DNA of 22,638 nucleotides from JBGQDM01 sp041495845 (GTDB taxonomy: Bacteria > Acidobacteriota > Terriglobia > Terriglobales > Acidobacteriaceae): contig JBGQDM010000051.1 of the NCBI GenBank assembly GCA_041495845.1, positions 1 to 22,638 of the forward strand. Direction: 5' to 3'. Under the pieces are notes generated by a model. It ran no database searches. It was not told the origin of the DNA and saw only the letters and a list, made by a program, of their open reading frames with translations. Positions 15,501 to 21,199 of the stretch are shown here, one piece after another; the stretch's first letter is position 1, and every line of letters begins with the position of its first letter. The translations under genes were made by a program, and so were the position numbers.

Positions 15501-15981
15501 GCACACCCGGCTGGAGTAACGCGAGATCAAGCACGTCTCGGCTGAGAAGCGGCGCCTGGCGCAGGTTTTCGCCGGTAACGACGTAGCTGAGGGCGGGGCT
15601 GACGCGCTCCACTGTGGCGGATTCGTCATGCACCACCACGGTCACGCGGACGGTACGCAGCGGCAATACCAGGTCAAGAGCGCGCGTATCGCCCACGTGC
15701 AACACCATGCCGGTGACTTCGGCGGTGGCGAAACCGTCCTTCTCTGCCTGCACCACGTAGCGGCCGGGCTGGAGCAGCGGGACGGTGAAAGCGCCGTGCA
15801 CGTCGGTCAGCGTTTCGCGCTTCAGTCCTTGATCGAGATTGAGGGCAATGATGCGGACATGCGGCAGGAAAGCACCCGAGCTATCGCGGACTTGCCCGCC
15901 CAGAGTGGCGCGCTGTGCCCAAGCCAGGCCGGCGCTGGACACAACAAAACACGTAAACAACAAAATCCTGAATACGCGCAC
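12586..15981 (-). CDS. Oar-like TonB-dependent outer-membrane receptor
   Basis: Outer-membrane beta-barrel protein of 1131 residues. A signal peptide covers residues 1-22. A carboxypeptidase-regulatory-like domain covers about 25-110 (Gly-Gln-Val-Arg-Asp-Ser-Ser-Gly-Ala-Phe-Leu; Pro-Gly-Arg-Tyr-Val-Val). A TonB plug follows at about 125-240, with Val-Thr-Phe-Leu-Leu-Asp-Gly-Val-Val-Asn-Asn and Tyr-Gly-Arg-Asn-Ala-Gly-Gly-Val-Ile. The long barrel ends in Leu-Arg-Phe-Ser-Phe, the usual C-terminal Phe recognised by the BAM machinery. Oar-like receptors are strongly expanded in Acidobacteriota and are presumed to import glycans, peptides or chelates. I see neither an STN domain nor a clear TonB box. 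The start is GTG 15981, only 16 nt after the anti-sigma stop and without a clear ribosome binding site, which suggests translational coupling. It is the last gene of a sigma/anti-sigma operon. Confidence 0.93.
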   Translation of the reverse strand: MRVFRILLFTCFVVSSAGLAWAQRATLGGQVRDSSGAFLPHVRIIALNLDQGLKRETLTDVHGAFTVPLLQPGRYVVQAEKDGFATAEVTGMVLHVGDTRALDLVLPLRTVRVTVVVHDESATVERVSPALSYVVTGENLRQAPLLSRDVLDLALLQPGVLPINPDAGGANNFSITGNRNDSVTFLLDGVVNNDLLDNGVVYDPNPDVVAEFRILTSTYTADYGRNAGGVISLITRSGTNHFHGSVFDYLRNDALNANSYFNRAAGLPRDVLKRNQFGGAFGGPLLLPHVHSRDRFFYFVGYQGHRQRDTETSRTTTFTPDELRGNFSDLSRGGKENPVAMFLENHPAYQPNPDLAAGGVIAPSAINGVARNYIAQGLIPTAPDGTLASQQAGSFNRDELTVKFDVEASSRNKFTLTTGGDRSRELSPFAFANVPGFPSAVEFHDGFADLAFYRTITANLLNEARVGAHRVDVLNNQPALRLPNPNDLGIQINSDNPSGPTSLTFASGLNIGFSFNGPSRIADNTYSWSDTLTWIHGRHQWKFGAGGAAFQSNPHFDFFVNGQFFFSNHSDQSQTGSGNDLADFLLGLPTDFTQGPSAVSNIRTHFTNAFVSDEWHVRPNLVLTLGLRYEYSTPKTDTEGRLFSIIPGRRSTIFPGAPVGMLFPGDAGAPVGTNFPDGNNFAPRLGFAWDPTGRGNTSLRASVGVFYDILKAEDSLQFNGQPPFYPLTGLVFQPFPTGPDAAASMALMHPYLAANTRDPFPSRFPDHNLDFDAAGFLPINSSGAVFVTDPHLTTPFNYQFNLNLQHQLTGSSILELAYVGSSSHGLTALTDANPFVLGTTTRVLNNTPGNSDSSFASLPEFRNVVRAHFNSLQVNWRKQMSAVRWWGSSYFNLAYTYAHNIDNASGFQNRNSAVPFYDPERFRAASDFDLRHRVVLSGGWDLPLARLTPSAPRPLTRGWSVFPIISWRSGFPLDIFANLPSAVDPTSQGPSGAGDANLVRANVIGPIRYLDPRHSQTFVGNTGNFWFDPASFSNAFPSDDDVLANPALRTYGSLPRNFLRGPGRFNVNLAVAKKTALGSEARELEFRADFFNLLNQAQFSNPVTDPEDSFFGQIISTASPRILQLALRFSF

Positions 15982-15997
15982 TTCGCAAAATCCAGGG

Positions 15998-17902
15998 CTA
16001 CCGCTCCATCTGGCGCAGCGTCGTCATCAAACGGTGCAGACTGGCATCGGCATCCGGAGCCGCGCTGGAGACGGTAAAAAGAGCCCGGATTAGCATACCC
16101 TGTTGTTCCGCCAAACGCACTAGGGAAGCGGAGTCTGACGGGTTGGGGCCAGCGGCGGGGGGAGGCTGAGCCGGGTCTAGGAACGGGGCCAGCAATTCGG
16201 CTTCCTGGCGCGAAAGAATGCCAATCCAACGCCGGTGATCGGCCCGCAGGCGCTCGAGTTCCTGGAGCGAAGCGGCGGGCAGCGAGCGAACGCGGGTGGG
16301 GTTGAAGGCGCGGTCCAGCCGTTGTAGCGCCCAAGCGTGCAGCAACGTCTGCCGGGAAATGGAGACCACGTCATTGGAGAAGGCCGCGATTTTCTTCGAA
16401 GCATCGTCCTCCGACGTCGACCGGCTGGAAAAGTATGCGGTGAGTTTCTCGTGCAGCGGCATCTGCTCGCTGGAGAAATCGGCGAGCGTGGCGACGGTGG
16501 TGGCGGTGGCAGCCTCCAAAGGAATCGTCGGCCCATCCGGCGAGTCGTAGAGCCGCTGGCCGCGTTTGACCTCGGACGGCAGATAGATTTCCACACTCAA
16601 CGGAAAGCCCACGGCGGCGAGCCGGCGGCGTGTGTTATCCCGCTGCTCCCGGCGATCCATCAGCCCTTGCACCAGCAGCGATCCATCCGACATGGGGAAA
16701 ATGTGAATTTCTTCGCCAAGGCAGGCGTCCGCCTGGTGAAGCGCGCCGGCCACGGCGACTTCGCGCTCGCTGGCGGGGACCTGCGCATACGACAGCGGCG
16801 TGATCCGTGCTGGCGGCAGATTGAGCGCAGACGTGCTGGCGTGAACTCGCGCGCCGGGCAGTCCAGGCGCGGCAAACAACGTCGCCCACTGCTGCGTGCG
16901 CAGTTGCGGCGGCTGTTCCTGGCGCGTCAAACGGTACTCCCACTGGCCGGCGGCGTCCGCCGTCAGAATGCTGAGCTGACGGGCAGCATAGCCGGCGGCG
17001 TCCACCCGCAGGCGGGCTTCGGTGATGGTAGAGCGATGGCCGGAAGAAAATTCGTAGCGCACTTCAATGGAGTCCCCGTCACGGCGAGCGGAGCTCTGCT
17101 CGCTGCCTCGGCTTTCCAGCAACCGGCGGAAAGCGGGCACCGAAACTTCCGGCGTCCAGCGCCGTTCGGCCAAATACTCCAACACAGGTGCCGCGATGGC
17201 TTGCGTGGCAGCCAGACGGAGCAGTGCGGGACGGGTCTCCGCCTGCGGTCCCGAAACCACTTGCGGCATACTTCCCTGCGCATCCAGCAGAAACGCTGCA
17301 GTCGCAGAATCGTGGGCCACTTCGAACGTGCCCAGGTCCGACTTGGCCTGCGTCCGGCGATCGATGCGCTCGAGGTGAACGGCGCTGATCGCAACCTCAC
17401 CGGAGCGCGGCTGGTGGGCGATCTCGTAATCGCGAGCACGCAGTAGAACCGTTTCCGCAGCCAGCGTGTTATTGAAGAGATCTGTAAACGTGGCCACCAG
17501 GACTACGACAATGACCACGACGGCAAGCGCAGGACGCTGGTGCTGGGCAATCCAGGTAGCGGAAGGCTGCCAGGCACGGCGCACACTGCCCCAGGCGCGC
17601 AGCAGTAGAGGCATCTGACTGCGCTGCTCGGCCGAGTGGCGCAGCAGGCGCTCGCGAAACTGCTCGACTGGCGGCTCCGCCAGCACTTCCGGGCTGGGGA
17701 GAGATTTGCGGCGGGCTTCGAGAAACGCCTGGATTTTCGTTTCCATCTCTTTAAGCCGCGCCCGACACTGCCAGCAGGAAGTCACGTGGGCGGAGACTTC
17801 CACCCGCATCGCCGGATCCAGCTCGCCGTCAAAAAATGACACGAGTTGCTCGTCATCCGGGTGCCGGAAGCCACCTGCGCCAGTTGGTTGATTCCACTTC
17901 AT
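15998..17902 (-). CDS. large transmembrane zinc-finger anti-sigma factor
   Basis: Membrane anti-sigma factor of 634 residues. The N-terminal cytoplasmic zinc-binding anti-sigma domain has His14, then His39-x3-Cys43-x2-Cys46 at canonical spacing. It should hold the ECF sigma factor encoded 13 nt upstream. A single membrane segment lies at about 124-140 (Ala-Leu-Ala-Val-Val-Val-Ile-Val-Val-Val). The remaining roughly 490 residues are predicted periplasmic, unusually large for such proteins. Within it, residues about 380-440 (Gly-Ser-Leu-Leu-Val-Gln-Gly-Leu-Met-Asp-Arg-Arg-Glu-Gln) recall a BON-type fold, and 480-570 are helical and charged. I cannot assign the rest. It probably senses an envelope or receptor-derived signal and releases the sigma factor, perhaps through proteolysis. 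The Oar-like receptor gene follows immediately. Confidence 0.85.
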   Translation of the reverse strand: MKWNQPTGAGGFRHPDDEQLVSFFDGELDPAMRVEVSAHVTSCWQCRARLKEMETKIQAFLEARRKSLPSPEVLAEPPVEQFRERLLRHSAEQRSQMPLLLRAWGSVRRAWQPSATWIAQHQRPALAVVVIVVVLVATFTDLFNNTLAAETVLLRARDYEIAHQPRSGEVAISAVHLERIDRRTQAKSDLGTFEVAHDSATAAFLLDAQGSMPQVVSGPQAETRPALLRLAATQAIAAPVLEYLAERRWTPEVSVPAFRRLLESRGSEQSSARRDGDSIEVRYEFSSGHRSTITEARLRVDAAGYAARQLSILTADAAGQWEYRLTRQEQPPQLRTQQWATLFAAPGLPGARVHASTSALNLPPARITPLSYAQVPASEREVAVAGALHQADACLGEEIHIFPMSDGSLLVQGLMDRREQRDNTRRRLAAVGFPLSVEIYLPSEVKRGQRLYDSPDGPTIPLEAATATTVATLADFSSEQMPLHEKLTAYFSSRSTSEDDASKKIAAFSNDVVSISRQTLLHAWALQRLDRAFNPTRVRSLPAASLQELERLRADHRRWIGILSRQEAELLAPFLDPAQPPPAAGPNPSDSASLVRLAEQQGMLIRALFTVSSAAPDADASLHRLMTTLRQMER

Positions 17903-17915
17903 GCTCGTGCGTTGC

Positions 17916-18473
17916 TCATTCCGCGTTCCCGAATTTTTTCAAACCGCGCGACAAATACACGCTGACGGATTTTTCACTGATGCCGACGACGCCGGCAATC
18001 TCGCGATAACTCAAACCTTCCGCCCGCAGCAGCAAACAATGGCGCTCACGCGGATTGAGCAGGTTGAGAACCTGGTTGATCTGCTGTTGATTGCTGTATT
18101 CGTCTTCCACCGAGCCGGCCAAACCGTCGCGCCGGCGGTCTTCCAGCCAAACACTGGCCGCCGATTCCGCTCTTCCCTGCCGCCGCAGATGGTCCATGGC
18201 GAGATTGTGGGCCACGCGATACAGCCAGCCGCGCATCTCCTGCACTGCTTCACCCTTCTGCAGCTGGTCAAAGAGGCGCAGAAAGGTAATTTGCAGCAAG
18301 TCTTCCGCTTCGCCCGTGGAACCCGCGAGGTGGCGCAGATAGCCCAGCAGCGCCGGACGCGTCTGGACATACAACTCCACCAACTGCTCTTCGAGCGAGC
18401 CGGGAACCCGCTGCCTCTCAGCGCGCGTGAACTCAGCGAGATGTGCCGGATGAAATGCTCGTTCCGAATGCAT
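17916..18473 (-). CDS. ECF-type RNA polymerase sigma factor
   Basis: Extracytoplasmic-function sigma factor of 185 residues. The sigma2 region (about 31-98) contains Gly-Glu-Ala-Glu-Asp-Leu-Leu-Gln-Ile-Thr-Phe-Leu-Arg-Leu-Phe and Trp-Leu-Tyr-Arg-Val-Ala-His-Asn-Leu-Ala-Met-Asp. The sigma4 region (about 128-182) contains Leu-Asn-Pro-Arg-Glu-Arg and the helix-turn-helix Leu-Ser-Tyr-Arg-Glu-Ile-Ala-Gly-Val-Val-Gly-Ile-Ser. I take ATG 18473 as the start. The frame is open to 18557, but the extension is Pro/Ser-rich and unlike sigma2, and no strong ribosome binding site favours either. It is the first gene of the operon with the anti-sigma factor (13 nt gap) and receptor. It should activate its own operon, although I did not identify its promoter. 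Confidence 0.92.
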   Translation of the reverse strand: MHSERAFHPAHLAEFTRAERQRVPGSLEEQLVELYVQTRPALLGYLRHLAGSTGEAEDLLQITFLRLFDQLQKGEAVQEMRGWLYRVAHNLAMDHLRRQGRAESAASVWLEDRRRDGLAGSVEDEYSNQQQINQVLNLLNPRERHCLLLRAEGLSYREIAGVVGISEKSVSVYLSRGLKKFGNAE

Positions 18474-18667
18474 GGGTTGCGGATGGGGAGATGCGCCGGG
18501 TCGAAAAGCGACCACGAGTACGCTAGTGATGCTATGGCAGGAAAACGGGAGCGTCAACAGGTTTGTCCAGAAAACCCAAGGGTTTCAATGTTTTCCGGTG
18601 ACAAAATATTTTTGTGACGTGTTAGCAAACTGGTGGTTTCGTTCGTCTTCGCATACAGATGGGGAAG

Positions 18668-18733
18668 CAAGGGCCCCGTCGAGGCGCTGGGAGCCGAATT
18701 GGTTTCCTGTTCCGGTCAACGTCGGGGCCCTTG
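18668..18733. repeat. inverted repeat CAAGGGCCCCG/CGGGGCCCTTG
   Basis: A perfect 11 bp inverted repeat: 18668-18678 pairs with 18723-18733 across a 44 nt spacer. It lies about 200 bp upstream of the sigma operon, beside an AT-rich segment. It could be a stem-loop or a protein-binding pair; there is no T-run after it. Confidence 0.7.
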
Positions 18734-18806
18734 TAGGATTTCGCGACGCTGTCGCAGTTACTCATCCTGAGCCCGCTCGGCGCTCCGCCGGGCAAACCGT
18801 GATTCG

Positions 18807-18825
18807 CCACGGATTCACACGGATT
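18807..18825. repeat. CACGGATT-type short tandem repeat
   Basis: Two direct units of about 9-10 bp (CCACGGATT and CACACGGATT) lie in the gene-free region left of tRNA-Val. They resemble the degenerate repeats at 3053-3081 and 21089-21116 in style but not in exact sequence. Confidence 0.5.
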
Positions 18826-18966
18826 CCTGTTCTTTTCGTGGAGCAAAACAAAGCCCGCAGTTTGCATGGCTCCTCGCGCACGGCTGAAAACCGTGGCCTG
18901 ATACGACCTATATTGATGAGGCCACTTCTCGCTGAGGAGCGTAGCGAAGGGCCGCAAGAAACACGA

Positions 18967-19041
18967 TGGTGGGCGCTATAGGATTCGAACCTATGACTTC
19001 CACCGTGTGAAGATGGCACTCTACCGCTGAGTTAAGCGCCC
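18967..19041 (-). tRNA. tRNA-Val (anticodon CAC)
   Basis: A complete 75 nt cloverleaf on the - strand with encoded CCA. The acceptor stem GGGCGCT pairs with AGCGCCC, followed by discriminator A and CCA (complement of 18967-18969). The D stem ACTC/GAGT encloses a 7 nt loop. The anticodon stem CCATC/GGTGG has one T-G pair and loop TTCACAC, giving anticodon CAC (Val, codon GTG). The variable loop is AAGTC, and the T stem ATAGG/CCTAT encloses TTCGAAT. All pairing is intact, so it should be functional. Confidence 0.96.
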
Positions 19042-19290
19042 ACGTGCAACTTGAGCATTGTAACAAACGCGCCGGTTTGCGGTCACCGCGGTACATGCTA
19101 GCCTTGGGGAGGAACACCTCCAGGCAACCGTCGCAAGTGGTTGTTCCTGGCGGAGTTGCAGGTCATGACCGGGGAACCGCCGCCAATCCGGAGTTCGCCA
19201 GCAGGCACGAACGCTCATGCGCGACTTTCTGCACGGGAACGGGTTTCTACTGAGGTGAGCAGCGCAGCGCTGGAGCCGGGACTGCTGACC

Positions 19291-19908
19291 ATGACCGCCG
19301 AAGGGACGGACGACGGCGTGCGTTCTGTCGCCACAGGCGCGACCGACGATGCCGCGGTCATGCTGCGGGTAAAGGCGGGCGACGATGATGCGTTCGATTT
19401 CCTGGTGCAAAAGTACCGGCGGGCGATGATTCATTTCTTGTATCGTTCGGCGCGCGATCGGGGAGCAGCGGAAGAACTGGCGCAGGAAGTTTTTTTGCGC
19501 GTCTACCGTTCGCGTCAGAGTTACGAGGCGAGCGCCAAGTTCTCCACCTGGTTGTACCGCATCGCCACCAACCTGGCCATGAATCATGCCCGCGACACGA
19601 AGTACGAAAGACCGGAAAATACGGTGCGCGTGGACGAGAAGGACGAGGAAACGGGGCAAGGATTTGATCTGGCGGACCACTCGCTGTCCGTGGAGCAGAA
19701 GCTGCTGCGGCAGGAGCGTTTGGCGGCGATCCGGCAGAAAGTGATGTCGCTGCCGGAACGACAGCGGATGGCTGTGATCATGCACAAATACCAGAGCATG
19801 GATTACGCGGAGATCGGAGCAGTGCTGAAGTTGAGCGACTCGGCAACCAAGTCACTGTTGTTTCGCGCCTACCAGACGTTGCGCGAAGAATTGCGGGAGT
19901 TTTTGTGA
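19291..19908 (+). CDS. ECF-type sigma factor, RpoE-like
   Basis: Second ECF sigma factor, about 205 residues from ATG 19291. Sigma2 (about 33-100) contains Ala-Glu-Glu-Leu-Ala-Gln-Glu-Val-Phe-Leu-Arg-Val-Tyr and Phe-Ser-Thr-Trp-Leu-Tyr-Arg-Ile-Ala-Thr-Asn. Sigma4 (about 143-200) contains Leu-Pro-Glu-Arg-Gln-Arg and Met-Asp-Tyr-Ala-Glu-Ile-Gly-Ala-Val-Leu-Lys-Leu-Ser. The start is uncertain: the frame is open to 19141, ATG 19165 has GGAG nine bases upstream, and GTG 19255 is also possible. I prefer 19291 for fit to family length, with GGGA at 19278-19281. The anti-sigma gene follows after 7 nt. The regulon is unknown; envelope or metal stress would fit its neighbours. Confidence 0.9.
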   Translation: MTAEGTDDGVRSVATGATDDAAVMLRVKAGDDDAFDFLVQKYRRAMIHFLYRSARDRGAAEELAQEVFLRVYRSRQSYEASAKFSTWLYRIATNLAMNHARDTKYERPENTVRVDEKDEETGQGFDLADHSLSVEQKLLRQERLAAIRQKVMSLPERQRMAVIMHKYQSMDYAEIGAVLKLSDSATKSLLFRAYQTLREELREFL

Positions 19909-19915
19909 GGCGGAT

Positions 19916-20413
19916 ATGAAATGCAACCAAGTGCAGGAGCTGATGCCCGATGCAGCGGCGGGAAAAAGTGAGTTGACAGCGGAAGCGCTCGCTCATCTCC
20001 AGGGTTGTGCCGCGTGCACCACCGAATTGACCGAGATGCGGAAGACCATGGCGCTGTTGGACGGGTGGCGCGCGCCGGAACCTTCGCCGTATTTCGACAC
20101 GCGGATGCAGGCGCTGCTGCGAGAGGAAAAGGCGCGCGAAGCGGCACGCGCGCAGTGGTTCGGCTGGCTGCGACGGCCAGCGCTGGCAGGAGTGGCCGCG
20201 GTGCTGGTGGTGGCGGGCGTGGGGTTCTACACCACCCAACACAGCACACCGGCGGGTGGAGGTGCGAAAATGGCGACGGTGCAGCAGCCGGGCACAGCGG
20301 TGGGCGATTTGCAGGCACTCGACAAGAACGATGAGTTGTATGCGGATTTCGATGTGTTAGATGAATTGCAGGTACAGCAGGAAAACCCGCAGCAGGGTGT
20401 GCAAGAGCAGTAG
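19916..20413 (+). CDS. membrane zinc-finger anti-sigma factor
   Basis: Anti-sigma factor of 165 residues for the preceding sigma factor. The N-terminus begins Met-Lys-Cys3, and the zinc motif continues with His27-x3-Cys31-x2-Cys34, as in zf-HC2 anti-sigma proteins in which Cys replaces the first His. A membrane helix lies at about 83-103 (Ala-Leu-Ala-Gly-Val-Ala-Ala-Val-Leu-Val-Val-Ala). About 60 residues, Gln/Gly/Asp-rich with an acidic stretch, follow on the periplasmic side. GAGG (19907-19910) partly overlaps the sigma stop and serves as the ribosome binding site. It should hold the sigma factor at the membrane until a periplasmic signal arrives. The next gene, 27 nt on, encodes an exported helical repeat protein that may be the sensor partner. 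Confidence 0.88.
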   Translation: MKCNQVQELMPDAAAGKSELTAEALAHLQGCAACTTELTEMRKTMALLDGWRAPEPSPYFDTRMQALLREEKAREAARAQWFGWLRRPALAGVAAVLVVAGVGFYTTQHSTPAGGGAKMATVQQPGTAVGDLQALDKNDELYADFDVLDELQVQQENPQQGVQEQ

Positions 20414-20440
20414 CCAGGGTCAGAGCAGGGGAGGCGCGGC

Positions 20441-21067
20441 GTGCAGTGGTGGAATTCCAAGACGGTAACGGCGCTGACTGCAGCGGTATGGCTGGCGACG
20501 GCTCCGGCGGCTGTCGCGCAGAACAACGCGCAGGGTAACGCGCAGCGCCGCGAACGGCAAATGCAGCGCCAGGAGCAGCGGGCCCAGCGCCAGGCCTTGC
20601 GCCGTCCCGGAGCACACGCGGGCGATTGGCTACGCCGCTATCACAACCTTCCACCGGCGGAGCAGGAAAAAGCGCTGGCCAATGATCCGGAATTCCAACG
20701 ATTGCCGGCCGCACGGCAGCAGCGGCTGCGCGAACGCTTGCAGCAGTTCAGCAGCCTCCCGCCGGAGCGCCGGGAACGCGTCCTGCAACGCATGGAAGTG
20801 TGGGAGCACCTGACGCCCGAACAGAAACAACAGGCGCGCGGACTGTTTGCGCGAATGCAGCAGCTACCGCCGGAGCGGCAGCAGGCGCTGACGGCGGCGG
20901 TTCGCACGTTGCGGCAAATGCCCCCGGCTCAGCGGCAACAGTTGATGGATTCTCCCCGCTTCAAAAGCATGTACTCGCCCGAAGAGCGCAATCTGCTCGG
21001 CGGAATTGCGCAACTGCCACTGGCCGAACCCATGGAAGCGCCCGGCGCGGAAGAACCGCAGCCGTAG
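20441..21067 (+). CDS. exported DUF3106-like 18-residue repeat protein
   Basis: Exported helical protein of 208 residues. GTG 20441 follows GGGGAGG (20428-20434). A signal peptide covers about residues 1-26, ending Ala-Val-Ala. A Gln/Arg-rich charged segment (28-55) is followed by a regular repeat. The motif Leu-Pro-Pro-x-x-Gln/Arg (or variants) begins at residues 70, 88, 106, 124, 142, 160 and 178, an exact 18-residue period with seven copies. Eighteen residues equal five helical turns, so a helical solenoid or hairpin array is likely. The pattern fits DUF3106. Periplasmic proteins with similar Pro-capped helices (CpxP/ZraP) sense envelope or metal stress, and the sigma/anti-sigma pair immediately upstream makes a comparable feedback role plausible. 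That is inference. The last 20 residues are Pro/Glu-rich. Confidence 0.85.
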   Translation: MQWWNSKTVTALTAAVWLATAPAAVAQNNAQGNAQRRERQMQRQEQRAQRQALRRPGAHAGDWLRRYHNLPPAEQEKALANDPEFQRLPAARQQRLRERLQQFSSLPPERRERVLQRMEVWEHLTPEQKQQARGLFARMQQLPPERQQALTAAVRTLRQMPPAQRQQLMDSPRFKSMYSPEERNLLGGIAQLPLAEPMEAPGAEEPQP

Positions 21068-21088
21068 TTCCTTCCAGCCGCAAACACC

Positions 21089-21116
21089 AACCGCAGAGAG
21101 CGCAGAGTGCGCGGAG
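21089..21116. repeat. CGCAGAG-type short tandem repeat
   Basis: Imperfect units AACCGCAGAGAGCGCAGAG followed by TGCGCGGAG form a degenerate direct repeat of about 9 bp in the convergent gap after the DUF3106-like gene. It is similar in style to 3053-3081 and 18807-18825. Confidence 0.55.
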
Positions 21117-21154
21117 AATCAATGAGGACGGCCGGGTGGACCGGCTGCTCGTAC

Positions 21155-21198
21155 AAAACTCGCGGGCGAGGGTGCCCGCGCTACTCCACCTGAGTTTT
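21155..21198. terminator. nested inverted repeat, bidirectional terminator-like (hairpin copy 2)
   Basis: The inner stem CGCGGGC/GCCCGCG (21161-21167 with 21174-21180) is the second copy of the repeat seen at 9001-9024. An outer perfect 7 bp pair AAAACTC (21155-21161) and GAGTTTT (21192-21198) surrounds it, sharing base 21161. Leftward transcription from proline dehydrogenase meets the GC stem and then GTTTTGT; rightward transcription from the DUF3106-like gene meets GAGTTTT. It plausibly ends both, although the T-runs are short. Confidence 0.6.
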
Positions 21199-21199
21199 C

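Larger units (their letters stand above)
18474..18966. other. 493 bp gene-free region between sigma operon and tRNA-Val
   Basis: A + strand frame is open here (18472-18981) but has no ribosome binding site and no sensible product. The region holds an AT-rich segment at about 18590-18650, an inverted repeat (18668-18733), a CACGGATT-type tandem repeat (18807-18825) and the start of other GC-rich repeat text. It should include the promoter of the - strand sigma operon and the 3' flank of tRNA-Val. I cannot pinpoint a promoter. Confidence 0.6.

Noticed and set aside
18472..18981. Possible 169-codon + strand gene upstream of tRNA-Val
   Set aside because: It runs through an inverted repeat and a tandem repeat, has no ribosome binding site, overlaps the tRNA end, and the product resembles nothing.
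19110..19148. Possible ECF promoter (GGAAC then CGTC) within an inverted repeat AGGAACA/TGTTCCT upstream of the second sigma gene
   Set aside because: The spacer between GGAAC and CGTC is only 13 bp, shorter than the usual 15-17, and a 7 bp inverted repeat can occur by chance.
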